Part shown: in pieces, positions 24,545 through 37,100 of the stretch
How the letters are laid out: each line of letters starts with the position of its first letter
Position numbering within the stretch: the first letter of the stretch is position 1
Source: Phytopythium helicoides
Taxonomy: Eukaryota > Oomycota > Peronosporomycetes > Pythiales > Pythiaceae
NCBI GenBank assembly: GCA_024867545.1
Contig: JANFNE010000058.1
Span: 276,552-340,551 of the forward strand
Length of the DNA stretch: 64,000 nucleotides
Direction of reading: 5' to 3'
The notes under the pieces: model-generated
The model's database searches: none
Told to the model about the DNA's origin: nothing
Seen by the model: the letters and a program-made list of their open reading frames with translations, nothing else
Program-made: the position numbers and the translations under genes

Positions 24545-24614
24545 TCGACAAAGTACGATAAAAACAAGTCGTTGCAGGGGTTTACGCTAGGAGAGAAAAG
24601 AAACGCATTCTAGC

Positions 24615-26444
24615 CTAGCTGAAGTCGATACCCTGAGCGAGAGGAAGCGCGTCACTGTAGTTGATGGTGCACGTCGAGCGGCGCATGTACTGCTTCCATG
24701 CGTCGCTGCCCGACTCGCGGCCTCCACCGGTCTCCTTCTCACCTCCGAAGGCACCACCAATCTCGGCACCACTTGGACCAATGTTGACGTTGACGATGCC
24801 GCAGTCCGAGCCGAGCGGACCCGTCCACTTGAAGATAGCTGCCTGGTTCTTGGTGAAAAGCGAAGATGACAGGCCCTGCGGGACAGCGTTGTTCTTCTCA
24901 ATTGCCTCCTCGAGAGTCTTGAACTTGATCGCATATAGGATCGGAGCAAAAATCTCCTTCTACTCAAAAGGAAAAGCAAAAGCAGATGCGTGGTTAGTCC
25001 GTGTGAAATAGCCAACAGGGGTGCAACAAGTGAGGATACTCGTACCTGAACAATCGCAGCATCGTGCTCAATTGCAACGATGGTCGGCTCGACAAAGTGG
25101 CCCTCGCCCTCGAGCTTCTTTCCGCCAGTCAAAATCTAAACAATGCGAAGAGAGAGTGAAAGTGTAAGTGGGGGTACAGATACCAAAAATGGCGTCGGAA
25201 TCACTGTCCACCCACCTTGCCGCCTTGTTGCTTGATCGTTTCAATGCCGTCCAGGTAGTTCTTCACAGCCTGCTTGTTGTGAAGCGGGCCACAAAGGACA
25301 CCTTCCTTGAGCGGATCACCGATCTTGACGTTCTTATAGGCCGACACGAGGCGCTTGAGGAAGTCGTCGTAAATGTCTTCGTGCAGGAATAGGCGACGCA
25401 GTGATGTACATCGCTGACCGGCAGTGCCGACCGCCGAGAATAGCGTCGCTCGTAGAGCCATCTCGTGATCGGCATCCTTGTCAACGATCATGGCGTTATT
25501 ACCTCCGAGCTCGAGAACGGTCTTGCCGAAACGTGACGACACGACCTCGTTCACGTGGCGACCAACAGCGGTGGATCCCGTGAACGAGACGAGCTCCATG
25601 CGCTTGTCGTGGATCATGGCCTCGCCCACATCCTTGCCGCTGCGCACCAAATCGTTAGAGCATTGCACAGAGAGAACTCAGGAATGAGACTGAAGCGCAC
25701 CCACCTGCCACAAATGAGCGATGCAATGGCACCAGGGTACCCGTTGCGCTCAAGCACGCCCGCGATGATCTTGTTGCACGCGACCGACGTGAGCGAAAGC
25801 GACTCGGACGGCTTCCAGAGCTGCGTGTTGCCGGCCACGAGGCTGAGCGCGGCGTTCCAGAAGAGCACGGCGCACGGAAAGTTGAAGGCCGTGACGATGC
25901 CCACGTGGCCCTTGAGCGGGTTATAACGCTCCATCATGAAGTGGCCGGGGCGCTCGGACGGGATGATGGACCCGTTGAGCGTGCGGCTGAGTCCGACGGC
26001 GAAGTCGCAGATGTCGATGGCCTCCTGCACCTCGCCGAGGCCCTCGACGTAAATCTTGCCCATTTCGAGCGAGATGAGCTTGCCGAGTGGCTCCTTCTTG
26101 GCGCGCAGCTCCTCGCCGATCTGGCGCACGATCTCGCCGCGCACTGGCGCGGGCACGTCGCACCACTCGAGCTTGGCCTTGTCCATGGCGCTGACGGCCT
26201 TCTCGTAGTCGGCCACAGTGCCACTGCGCACGCTGCCGATGGGCTGGCCGTCCACGGGGCTCACCGACGTGAACACGGGCCCGTTGCCGAACCACTCGCC
26301 AGCGTACACGCCCGCGTTCTCGCCGTCCGACAGCCCGAGCTCCTTGAGGAACGGGAACTGCGCGCTCGCCGATGCGTGGCGGCGCGCAACGCCACGCAGC
26401 GTCGAGTGGACGGAGGTCGAGCGCCGGTGCACGCGTCCCAGCAT
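24615..26444 (-). CDS. ALDH7A1: Alpha-aminoadipic semialdehyde dehydrogenase (ALDH7/antiquitin)
   Basis: An NAD-dependent aldehyde dehydrogenase of lysine catabolism and aldehyde detoxification. ATG 26444 begins [23 protein letters not shown], a mitochondrial targeting sequence. Family blocks follow: [53 protein letters not shown] and the catalytic glutamate in [10 protein letters not shown]. The catalytic cysteine is in [14 protein letters not shown]. The final block, [40 protein letters not shown], is diagnostic of ALDH7. Three introns (about 25650-25705, 25137-25215 and 24958-25047) interrupt the frame. The first intron boundary is the least certain. The stop is TAG at 24615-24617. The gene looks intact. 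Confidence 0.95.
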
Positions 26445-26821
26445 ATTGGCGTCGAGGATCTGGCGGCGGAGCTGGAGGAGGTGGCACGGCTTGTGGGGCG
26501 GCGTGCAGCTCGAGAAGTGAGCAATGCACCCTGGCGTCGGCGGATCCCGCGAAGAGCTACTTCAATGCTGTGATTTAGGCTAAAATGCACGTTTTAGGCT
26601 AATTCGGAGCTCTGAGCCAATTCGTCGAATCGACGTGATTGGACGGACCGCGAAGAGTGTCGGTCCTGGACCGGCCATGCAACATTGATACTGCATCACC
26701 GCAACGGGTGCGCATCAAGGCGACGCCGAGCTCGCGTTGAAGTAGTTTATGGGCGTGGCAGCCACTCGATTGCGCACATGATGCATTTGCAATGTCCATT
26801 CATCCACACATTCGGCTGGAG
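26445..26821. other. Intergenic region between ALDH7 start and MAD1 end
   Basis: This 377-bp gap lies upstream of ALDH7 and downstream of the MAD1 stop. It holds CGTGATTGGACGG near 26632-26644, another ATTGG core, and AGCCAATTCG at about 26615. No protein of note reads through it. Confidence 0.4.
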
Positions 26822-29620
26822 CTACCCCTGGAATGTCTGCTTCTCGAACAGGTGCAGCGTCAGCGTGGCCAGGAAGGCCGGGAATGAGCGGCACGTCGTC
26901 AGGTAGGCAAACACGCGCTGGTTGATTTGGCCGCAAAAGTCCGTGTCGAGCAGGTCCAGCGCCCCGTTCGGCTCCATGCGGACCAGCAACTCGTCGTTGT
27001 CGTGGTCGGCGTACACGGAGCGCAGGCGGAGCAGCTCGACGCCATTGCTCTTCTTCAGATCCACCTTGTACCCCGTCAGCAGGTAAATCGCCTCACGGTA
27101 CTGCTGGATCTGGTCGCTGAAGACCTCTTTCAGCCGCTTGTTCAGCAGCTTGAGCCCGTCAACTGTCTCGTACGAGGCTGTCGTCGTGAGCTTCGGTTCG
27201 GATGCCGAGTTTGGTGCCTGTAGAATTTCCATCACACAACAGCAATGTCAATTCAACGGTGAGACTGCTCATCACACGTGGGCAGGTCCGAACCGTTTCG
27301 TCCGACTCGCCCGTCAACTTTTCTAGCTTAGCTCGTAGCGATTCGTTTTCCTTGCGAAGCGCGTCGACTTCCCCAGCTGCTTGACGACTCTGGATCAGCT
27401 CGCGCGTAGGGTTCACAGCAAGATGCACCACCTTAGTGGTCTCGACATTAAACTCGCCTCGTCCAAGGCGCTTCTCAAACACAGCGACCTCCATCTCCGC
27501 CTTCTCGAGGAGCTTCGCTTGCTTAGCACTTTCTTGCTTGGCGTCACTCAAAGCCTTCTCAAGCTTCTCAATGCGAGTCTCATACTTCTTTACGGCAGCC
27601 GGGGTCGCCATGGACTTTTGAGACACATCAAGCTCCTTGACAAGGGCATCAGACTGTTTTAAAGCAGATTCCAGCAGTGCAATACGCTTGGACGATTCAT
27701 CTGAAGTTGATTGGTCGTCGGAATCCTTCTCGTACGTTGCCAGGATCTGCACAAGCTCTTCGTTCACTTTGCGCAAGTGGGCAACAACGGAGGATGCGCC
27801 ATTCAGCTTTTGTTGCACCTCTGCAACCTGCACTTCAAGCCGTGCACACTGGTTTCCTGACGTAACAACATCACTTTGGAGCTTTCGTGGTGCTTCTCAA
27901 GGCGACGGAGCTGGATCTCAACGTTTCCCTTTTGCTCAAAGAGAACCTCGAACGCGTTTTGGCGAGCAGTGTACAGCTTCATAACTGCAGCAGCAGGTCG
28001 AGATCGCAACTCCTCGAGAGAGACATTTCCTGCTCAAGGTAAATAGGTCGTCAGACACACCATGCAGGTATGATATACTGAGAAATATCGAATCAGCAGA
28101 CCATTGGACTCGCTAATGACTGGCTCAAAGTATTCAAAGAACTGCTTGTTTTGCTCTTCAATGACCAAGGCCGTTTCCTACACACAAATAACACGGAGTT
28201 GGTGTGTTAGATTTGAGCGTGTATCATGTCATGAGCACTATCGTACCACACGTTTTTGTAGCTGGGCGTTCTTTTCCTCACTGGCTTTGAGCTTCAGGTT
28301 GGATTGGTGGAGCTTTTCCCGCAAAATGGACGCTGTCCGAGATGCCTCAATCAACCCAACAAGCTGAAATGGCATCCACGGTGTGAGTTACCAGAAATAA
28401 TTTTTCGCAAGTGATATAGGAAGCGACTCCGCACCTCAACCTTCAACTTGCGCTCGTTGGACTCTAGCTCTGCAATTTTTGCGTTGAGGGATCGCACATC
28501 CAGAGACTCTTGCACGGTTTCCTCTGCACTCAATAACTTCGACTCTGCATGCTCTGCCTCGATTGTCTTTTGCTGCAATTCGGACTCAAGAAGGCGGATC
28601 TTCGCATCTGCAGTCGAATCTGCCTTCTTTTATCAAATGCATGACAACAGTAAGTCATTGAAACATTGGGAACTTTTGTTGCGGATCAACTCACAATAGA
28701 GTCTTTTGATTTCGCCGAAGCCTTGAGTGAGCGCACTTCGTCCTGAAGCAACTGGATCTGTTTAAATTTGCACAGCAAAGACAGTTAGCTTCAGTTAAAC
28801 CACCCCGGGTTGTTCACTACGACCACACCTTCATATTCGACTGTCTCATGACGGAGCGCAGTTGGGCGCTACTGTCAAGAGCTTTCTCCTTCCATTCCTC
28901 GAGGTTTGCTTCTACTAACTCAAGCTGAGCCTCCAGCTCGACCTCCCTCTTCTGGAGCGCCAACTTCTCTGCAGCATGCTCGTTCGTAGCTGCTTTCAGC
29001 TCTTTCAGCGTCCCTTCCTCTTCGACAACTGCATACTCGAGCTGACGTCGCAGCTGGTTAATTTTTTGGTCGCGTTCTTTGATGGCGAGATCGTGCCTCT
29101 CGGAGCTTGCTTGCATCTGAATGCGCAGCGCCTCCAGCTCCCGTTTGAGCTCTTCATTCTGCATTAAAGAAAACCATCGTAAGCTTTACAACATCTTGAC
29201 TATGCTACCACAGCTCTAGACCCACTTTGGAAGTAGCGACGCTCTCAATCTCGACTCGCTGCCGCTTGACAAGGCGCTCCTCCTTTTCAGGCGCTTCACG
29301 CGTGACCTCATTAGCGCCATCGTCTCGAAATTCGACCTCCATTTCCCGAAACTCACCCTCGCTTTGACCTCTCACGGTTTCGCTTTGTTCCTTCTGCTGC
29401 TCGACGCTCGACATAGCACTGGCGCTCACGTCCTCCATGTCGGCGTCTGAAAAGCTGGCGCTCATCTGCTGCCAGAAACCTCAAAATTAGCGGGCCGCCC
29501 CTCTAAAATCCCCGTCAAAGCCGTTACCTGGCGCTCATACGCAGCCAGGGCCGGGTCCTTGGGGATCGGCGAGCCCATGAACGCGGCGAGGCGCGCGCTG
29601 TGGCCGCCGCCGTCCGCCAT
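26822..29620 (-). CDS. MAD1: Spindle-assembly checkpoint protein MAD1
   Basis: MAD1 sits at unattached kinetochores and converts MAD2 to its closed form. ATG 29620 gives exon 1 (ARLAAFMGSPIPKDPALAAYERQ). At least seven short introns separate long coiled-coil exons (for example LKRELEALRIQMQAS ..., QLRRQLEYAVVEEEG ..., SARLEVQ-type heptads). A MAD2-interaction motif is visible at about 27400-27460 as TTKVVHLAVNPT, matching the human KVLHMSLNPT pattern. The C-terminal domain has the RLK motif that contacts BUB1 (LLNKRLKEVF), followed by QYREAIYLLTGYKVDL, LRLRSVYADHDNDELLV and SFPAFLATLTLHLFEKQTF. Stop at 26822. No frameshift is needed. Conservation of both interaction motifs argues that the checkpoint is functional. 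Confidence 0.92.
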
Positions 29621-29679
29621 CTTCGCTCGTCGGCTTTTGGCGCCCCTTTTTTCCAGTCAAAATGGAAGTTTGAGACCTG

Positions 29680-29697
29680 TGATTGGCTGAAATAGCG
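29680..29697. promoter_or_regulatory. CCAAT-type motif in the MAD1/dynactin divergent promoter
   Basis: TGATTGGCTGAAATA lies in the 147-bp gap between MAD1 (start 29620, minus) and dynactin p62 (start 29768, plus). The same 15-mer occurs at about 3995 in the UBA2 divergent promoter, which supports a shared regulatory element. Confidence 0.5.
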
Positions 29698-29767
29698 ATT
29701 TTTCACCTTTGACGACAAGGAGAAAGTACCGAGGAGCTACACGACGATCCTCCAGCCTGCGAGCCCC

Positions 29768-31363
29768 ATGGCCCTCGAGCACGACGGCGTGAGCGTGCGC
29801 TACGCCTGCAAGTGCGGGCAGCTGTCGCCCTGTGCGCGCCATGTTCTTCAGCGACTTGTGCCAGAAGCCGGTGTGTCGGCGGCCGAGCTGCGCGCTCGAG
29901 GAGTTCGAGTCCTTCTACTGCGGCCATCTGCTCGTCAACCTGCCGTCCAAAGAGGCAAGCATGTACCAGAACCGCTCGAGCCGCTGCTTTGCCTGCCCGA
30001 CATGCGCCACGGTGCTCTCCACGGCTTTTCACGAGGCGCAGCAGCGCTACTTCTTCCTCTGCGCGCACTGCCGGTGGGACTCGCTCGAGATCGGGCTCGC
30101 GGAGGAGGACCCTGACATGCTCGTCATGTCGGCCATCGCGCGCGAGCGGGAATCGACGCAGGAGGACGTCTTTCACACGCTGCTATCGCACTACTCGTCC
30201 GTCGCGTCAAGCTCGGCGTCATCTCTGGGCAAAGCGCGTGGCGTCGGGCAGGGCATCTCGCTGCTGTCGCTCGCAGACTCGATGAAGGAGCTTCAGCGAG
30301 AGCAGCAGATGAAGAAGTTTCGGCTCAACCGCATGGCCGAGATGGGTGGGTGGCGGTACGAGCAGGTCCAGGAGAAGATGGACGAGCGCGCGCAATGGCT
30401 GCTTGATCAGCGCAAGGAGAGCGAATGGCCGCAGCTTGCCGCGCAGTTGGCTGCTCTTCCGTCTCAGGCGGCGAGTGCTGGCAGCCGGGACACATCAGAG
30501 TTGCTCACGGGTCTCGCTCAGCTGAGCGACATGGGTGAAGTATCGACATTGTCTCGGAGACTGTTGCACCCTTTGGAGCAACCTCGTGAATCTAGCAAGG
30601 TCTACTTGTCCCGTCCGCCACTACGAGCCAAGCGAACGTGGCGGTGTGTCGAATCCATTGAAAAGGGTTCGGCTGGAATTCTTGTAAAGCCGCAGATCAG
30701 TCCCATGAGCGGAGACAGCTCGCTCCCCGTAGCGACGTCTTGGTTCAAAAAGGCCAATTTGGCAGTACACTACCTCCCAATCGTGACGTTCCAGCGCCTG
30801 CCGTGGCGTAGTCAGGACTCCGATGCCGTTGAGTCTATCCTTCTTGTGGAGAACCCACTCGACGACCCAGTTCGACTAGTGCTTCGCGAATCGAATGGTT
30901 CATCGGAGCTCGGTGATGGATTCCTGGAAAATGCCAAGGTACGTGTTGTACTGTTGGCATTATATTGCGCATGACCACTGACGTTTAGTGTTTAGGCTGT
31001 GATAGAGGATTTCTCACCAATCACAATCGGCGCGTATGAAGATCCCAATCTTGCTGAAGCACCCACCAGTCATGAGACACAAGGAGGGAATGGTGGCTCT
31101 CCAGTCAACCCTATGCTGATCCAGGCCTCACGAAACACCGTGAAGCTCCGCGTATTGGTAAGTCAGGCTCGTGGAAATGTCTGAGCGAACGGTAATCTAA
31201 TTATTTGCTGTCGCCCAAGATTCGACCGAACTCAAATGATCAGCCCGCTGTTTCATTCAGAATTACGGTGGAGACTGAAAAGCTGGACGAAGAGGGCAAT
31301 GAGGTGATAGAAAACTCGCTCACTCGAATCCCCATCGCAATCACTGCCCCGATTCAGACCTGA
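29768..31363 (+). CDS. DCTN4: Dynactin subunit 4 (p62)
   Basis: Part of the pointed-end complex of dynactin, the cofactor that ties cytoplasmic dynein to cargo. ATG 29768 begins MALEHDGVSVRYACKCGQLSP. The frame shifts by one base near 29822 and continues in RAMFFSDLCQKPVCRRPSC. The N-terminal zinc-binding cysteines (CKC, C..PVC, CFACPTC, CAHC) match the RING-like cluster of p62. A coiled coil follows (LQREQQMKKFRLNRM), then the conserved beta-rich half (SRPPLRAKRTWRC, KPQISPMSGDSSLP, KANLAVHYLPIVTF, ESILLVENPLDDPV). Introns lie at 30939-30995 and 31158-31220. The last exon (IRPNSNDQPAVSFRITVETEKLDEEG) ends at TGA 31363. Confidence 0.92.
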
Positions 31364-31494
31364 GGCAGTTTGATTAGAGCGAGCTGATATCTTCACACGT
31401 AAAGCAAAATATACGTCGCGTCGAAATATGTGTGAATCGTCGCGCCGGTTCATCTCCGAAGAGTTTGCTATTCGTTGACACCGATATTGCCATC

Positions 31495-34096
31495 ATGAAC
31501 CTCCCTGCTGACCTTGACAGCCTTCACTCCATTTTGAAGCAGCGGATTCGTGATCAAGACCGAATCGAAGACTGTCGAGCTGACGCTGCTGCTGAGCAAC
31601 GCCGAATCATTGGCGCCAAGTCTGCCGCTAGTCAAGTAAGCTTCGGCAAGGTAGGACTTGTGAATTACTTTTGATGACGAGGACCTGTGTCTTTGCAGGA
31701 AAATAGGCACGTTGTGGGTCAGACAGGGTGTTTTTGCCTTGAGTGTCTGCTGTTCCGCAAACAAGATTGGCGGATCGGAGATGAAAATCTGCAATAGTCG
31801 GTCCTCGAGACGAATGGCGGCAGTACACGTGGGGGAACGCAGAACGGCAGGTCGCTGTTCCATACAAGGTTGCACCGATCAACAAATACCGGTGAAAACT
31901 CCGGCGATCAAGGAAACCATTTCGGTCCACAGCGTTCGAAGGGGACGGGTAACAACAGAGAGAGACGCCAAATTTGTTGCAGTACGTTCTCTTGTCGCGT
32001 TACGATGCAGATCCGAATCCAACGCTTTTCAATGATTTTGCTGCAGGTCGCCTCAGGAAAGTATCATACCTTGCTGCTCAGCGGTAAGGAAGGCCAATAC
32101 TCGTATGTGCGTGTGTGATATCATGTACTCACGTTTTGGAGTGTAGAGTCGTCCAGAATCTTTTCTTGCGGCGACAATTCGTACGGTGCCTTGGGCCACT
32201 CTCCATCAACTTCATCAGTTGCGTCTCCAACACTGGTGAGCGACGGGCTCTCTGATGTCAAAGGAATAGTGAAGCAAATTGCAGCTAGTAGCTTTGCCTC
32301 ATTTGCGCTCGTGGGTACGATTTAGCGGAATACGGGGTGTATCATACAGCAGCCATCTAATCTATGATGTTTAGTGTTGCCAATAAACAATTCGACTGAG
32401 AGAGTTCCCGTGGACAATAAGAGAGCTCGCGGTCGACGAGGATCAATTGATGCGTTGGCAACTCGATTCGACCTGAAGGATGCAGCCGCCCAGAACCACG
32501 GTGAGTTATACGATAGATGACACGCCTCCAGAGTTCCTTCTCATTCCTGTTGCAGTCTTTTCTTGGGGACGAGGTGAGCGAGGTGTACTTGGCCACGGGG
32601 ATACGGTATCATGTCCGTTCCCGCGAATTCTTCGAGTATTTGATTCAAAACGGGTGGTAGAGATTAGCCCAGGCGCTCAACATGTTCTCATACTGACGGA
32701 GATTGATGGAGTTTTTGCCTTCGGAGACGGAAGCCACGGAAAGCTAGGACTTGGTGCGTATCCAAAAAGAACAGCCCCATCGTCACTTCTGACCATCGAA
32801 AGACATGCTTTATTGATCGAGCAGGGGATATGAAAGACAGATGTTCCCCCGTGCGCATCTCTTCACTAGACGCGCTGAACGTGATTCACGTCTCTGCTGG
32901 GGATGATCATTCGATCGCTGTGACTGGTGATACGTTCTTCGATCGGCAGGTGTATTCTTGGGGTCTTGGTGTGAGTGGGTAGGGACTGTCAAAGTATTTC
33001 GGTGGTGGTGAGTTACGAATTTTGTGACGATTACTTTGAATGATCAGTCGACTTGGACATGGAGATGAGCAGTCTCGGCTAAAACCGACTCGTATCAATC
33101 ACTTTCGTGGAAGAGTAGGTTCTACAGGTCAACACGATTTCGGAAAGGAGTTATTGACGGCTTGATGGCTGGAGTAGAAAGTTATCACTGTGGCTGCTGG
33201 CGGCACTCACAATCTCGCACTATCGGGTACGTATATGGAATTCTTGAGAAGATGTGCGTCAACATCTCATTCACTCCCATATTTTAGAGATGTCAGAAGG
33301 TGTGTGCGTATGGTCTTGGGGCTGCGGAACCTACGGACAGCTCGGTGAGGTTTTCAAAAGATTGCAATAATATCCATCGCGCTCACAGATTTTTCTGTTT
33401 AATCCAGGACACCGCGACACCTGGGATGTGTTGATGCCAAGGTCTATCGATACGATTCGGCGAGAAAATATCCGCTTTATTAATGCGGGGGCTCGTCATT
33501 CCCTCGCAATATCCGATGTGATGACGCTCTGGGTTTGGGGACAAGGAATTCACGGCGACACGGATGTCCGTGAACCAGATCTATCTAGCTCATCTGTTCT
33601 CCATCCCGTCAAGGTGAAACTGATTTTGGGGCGATTACAAATATACGTAGTGCTCACAGCGTTCCTGTAGGTAAATCTACCAGATATGAATCTGGTGAGT
33701 GCCCATGCAGGTAGAGGACGCACGTTTGCATGGGGTGATCGAGTACTGAACCAAGAGAGTGATCGAGCATTCGGTGGAACTTCTGGTAATGAGTCGTGCT
33801 GTACTCGGGTTCATGCTAAATAGCTCACTTGTTTATCTGCAGTCGAAAAGGTTTGCTGCGCACTTCCCGAGTATGAAAGTCTCAGCTCCGACAGTTTTCG
33901 GATCTTTTTCCGATGTGGACCTTGCAACCTCCCTGCGATATGCATAGCGTGTGCCCATCACTGTCATGTTGAGCACTGCTTAGAGCTCACATGGACGCTC
34001 GAAAATCCATTGGATCGCTCATGCAACTGCATTGGTTCCTCTGAGATGTGTGTCTTCGCGGCGGCAACCGCGCATCCTCCAGATTCTGCTACCTAG
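31495..34096 (+). CDS. RCC1-repeat protein with C-terminal UBR-like zinc cluster
   Basis: ATG 31495 starts a coiled-coil exon (MNLPADLDSLHSILKQRIRDQ). Many short exons encode RCC1 blades: YTWGN, IFSCGDNSYGALGHS, VFSWGRGERGVLGHGD, VFAFGDGSHGKLGLG, YSWGLG/RLGHGDEQSRL, VCVWSWGCGTYGQLGHRD, LWVWGQG, RTFAWGD. Between blades come ISPGAQHVLILTE, VSAGDDHSIAVTG, VAAGGTHNLALSE and INAGARHSLAISD. The last exon after 33841 reads in phase into CGPCNLPAICIACAHHCHVEHC and, after ~15 residues, CNCIG. This resembles the Cys/His spacing of a UBR-type zinc finger that recognises N-degrons. It ends at TAG 34096. One or two frame shifts occur between 31750 and 31900. RCC1 propellers act as guanine-exchange or chromatin modules; the combined role is unknown. 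Confidence 0.72.
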
Positions 34097-34152
34097 ACTA
34101 CCTTGCCAGCTGGTATGTCTTCTTAGGTCTCCGGTTCTGCGAATTGAGGAGT

Positions 34153-37100
34153 CTACGTTAGATATGTGTCTCGTAGATGCTGGAGCTGTGCGCGCAAATC
34201 TGCAAAAGGTACGAGGTGTCACCACAGCGAGAGTACATAGAACACAAGGTAGAAGCTACTTTACCTGAATGGTTTAATCCAGCATACCGAAGCGCGTACA
34301 AATGATGGAGAAGTTTTTTGTTGAGTGGACGATCTCCATTTTGTGGCTCGACAGCCGCTCCATTTATCGCGGCTTGGTTCTGGTTGAGCCGCTCGTAAGT
34401 ATCGCTCGCCTTGTCGACGACCTCTCGAGGTAAACCACACAAACGCGCAGCCTCGATGCCGTACTTTTGCAGAGACTCGCTTTGGCCGTCTTTGATCTCA
34501 TAGCAGTGCCGCAGCAATCTCTGTGCAGCAGTAAGGCAGTTCAATGGTCACTACTCAGAAAATACTTGCTAAATGCACGAAACACATCCACACCTGCCCG
34601 ACTGCCGCAGCAAAGTGATAGCACCGGCAATTTGGATACATCCGTTCCAGCCGATTGAGGTCGTGGTAGTGGGTCGCGTGACAAGTGTAGCATCGGCGCT
34701 CGATTAGTGTCTCACTGATGCTCCACGCTAGCGCTGCACCTTCGTCATTTGCCGTTCCTCTCCCTAGCTCATCCAGCAGCACCAGACTCCTTGGCGTGCA
34801 AAGCTCCAGAATTGCCGCAGTTTCTGTCATCTCGACCGAGAATGAGCTTGCATTCTCTTCCATGTCATCAGATGTCCCGAATCGCGTGCAGATTCGGTCG
34901 CGAATCGGAACGTGCGCTTCTATGGCTGGAACGTAGCTTCCCATCTGTGCCATGATTACAATAATGGCGGTTGCTCGCATGTATGTCGATTTACCGGCGC
35001 AATTGGGCCCAGTGATCACTATGCCACCCAAATGTTAGCAAATCCAATGAGTGGCCGAAAGTATCCAATTGTGCTTACAGTGAAATGTGCTGAGTGGGTC
35101 AAAAAACTGTGAACGCGATGTTAGGGTCAGCCACCAATATTGATTGTTCAATTGGGGCTAGCTTCGATCTCACCGAGTTGCTTGGGATGTATGGAATATC
35201 CTTCATTGCGCGCTCAACTATAGGGTGGCGCCCTCGCTTGATCACCAGGTTTCCGTGCTCAGAGACGACTGGTTTGACGTCTTCAAGTTTGCATAGTGAG
35301 CTCAGTATCAATACTTGAAAGTAACATGAAAATTGGGCTATTCCTCTTACATGGTTGATCTGGAGGTGCGAGAGCGACAACGTTTGTGAAGCTGCAAATA
35401 TGTGCTTGGTTGGTGCAAATAGCATGAAAGATACCAGACATAGAAGGATAATTTACCTGAGCATCATATCGAGCATCGCAATACTCTCAACCATCATGTA
35501 TAGTGCGTTTGCATGAGGTCGAATTTGCTGAAGCAGTTCTTGGATAACACCATTCGAGAGCTTGTAAATCGCGATAAGCGATTCATCGAGACGCAAATTG
35601 AGAGAGATCAGCGCTCTCGTTGAGCATGAAATGGCTACTCACAACACACAAGTGCACAAATTAATGCCTCGATTGAGAAACAATACAGACATATCCGCTT
35701 ACATTTGCTCGACTTGACTCGCTCAATGAAAAGTGATGGCAAACTCGTGATATTAGTAGGAACGACCAAGTGGTAACCTCGCTTCGATCTGTACAGGCAA
35801 TTTGTGAGCACGCCCTCGTACGTGCATCCGCTCTAAAAGAACGAAAAAGGGTACGTACGTGTAACTTAACCGCATTGGGATCGACAATTCTTCCTTGTAG
35901 GAGTACACTAGCTCGTGGATTTTCTCTGTTGTGTCAAGATATGCCCTCCTTGCGACATCGAGCATGCCATCAATTCCAGCTCTGACGGCAAAACACTCTT
36001 GGATCCTTTTCTGTGCTGCTGAGCGACTGAACTTGACCCTGTTGGGAGTGCTTCGTTATGACTGTTATCGTAGCACCATGAACAACGGTCGCGCGTGTAC
36101 CTTTCGTTGATCACACGCTCGATTTCTCTTCTAATGTCCGGAAAGCTGTCTTGGTGCAAACTATAGTTTACCAGCTCGTGAGTTAGTAAACAATCGCGCA
36201 TCGTGTCACTATCAAACTTGCCTTCGCGTGATTGAATCCAGCAACACAACATGCGAGTCCATCTGAGACGTGAACAGCCTCAAGCACGAGGCTAGCTTTG
36301 GCAGCCTCTCTAACGTGTGCTTCAATGCAATCACATTGCTGATCGAGATTCTTGAAATGCGTGGCGTTATGACTTTGGGGATTCCAACAAGCTGTGACTA
36401 AACGCAGGATTGGCATCAAAATACTGTGTGCACAATTAGAGATCATTTAAATCAAGAGACACTTCATTTACCAGGAGATGTTCGATGTCGACGAAATCAG
36501 AGAGAAGCTCTTTCACGTCAAAGAAAAAACTGGGGTTGTCTAGAAATGCGCTTATAACTTCCTGTCGTCGTTTGCTACGTAACGTATACTTTGTTAGCCA
36601 CAACGTACATCAGAATTTTATTGACGGCTTACATGGTCGCGAGGTGGCAACTCGGCTGGAGAATCTGACCATCAAATCCATGTGGGTTCGTCCTTACAAA
36701 CCGCAAGTCAGCAGTGATGGCACGTACAGTCGATCGTAGGAGACGATTTCCAGCTGAGGTTTTAGTGGAGTTGATGATATCACAAAGTCCCTGCGCACAA
36801 TCAAAGGCGTGAGATATTGGTCGTGCCGGTTACTGTAAATGGTGTCTATGATGTACTCGACTGCCCGACTCTACTCCAGCACTATGAACGAGCTCCAATG
36901 ATGCCACGGTTGCTTGATCCATAAGCAGTTTCTTGATCGAAGGATTTACAACAACCTAGACGAAGTAAAAAAACATTCTGTGGGCGATGCAACGTCCCCT
37001 CTCTTCCGAACTCAAGCAAGCACCTTGATGGTTGCTGGTGCAATGTTGATGCCCTGGACGTACTCGACGTACTGCATGATGCACGAAACTGCTGCCATTG

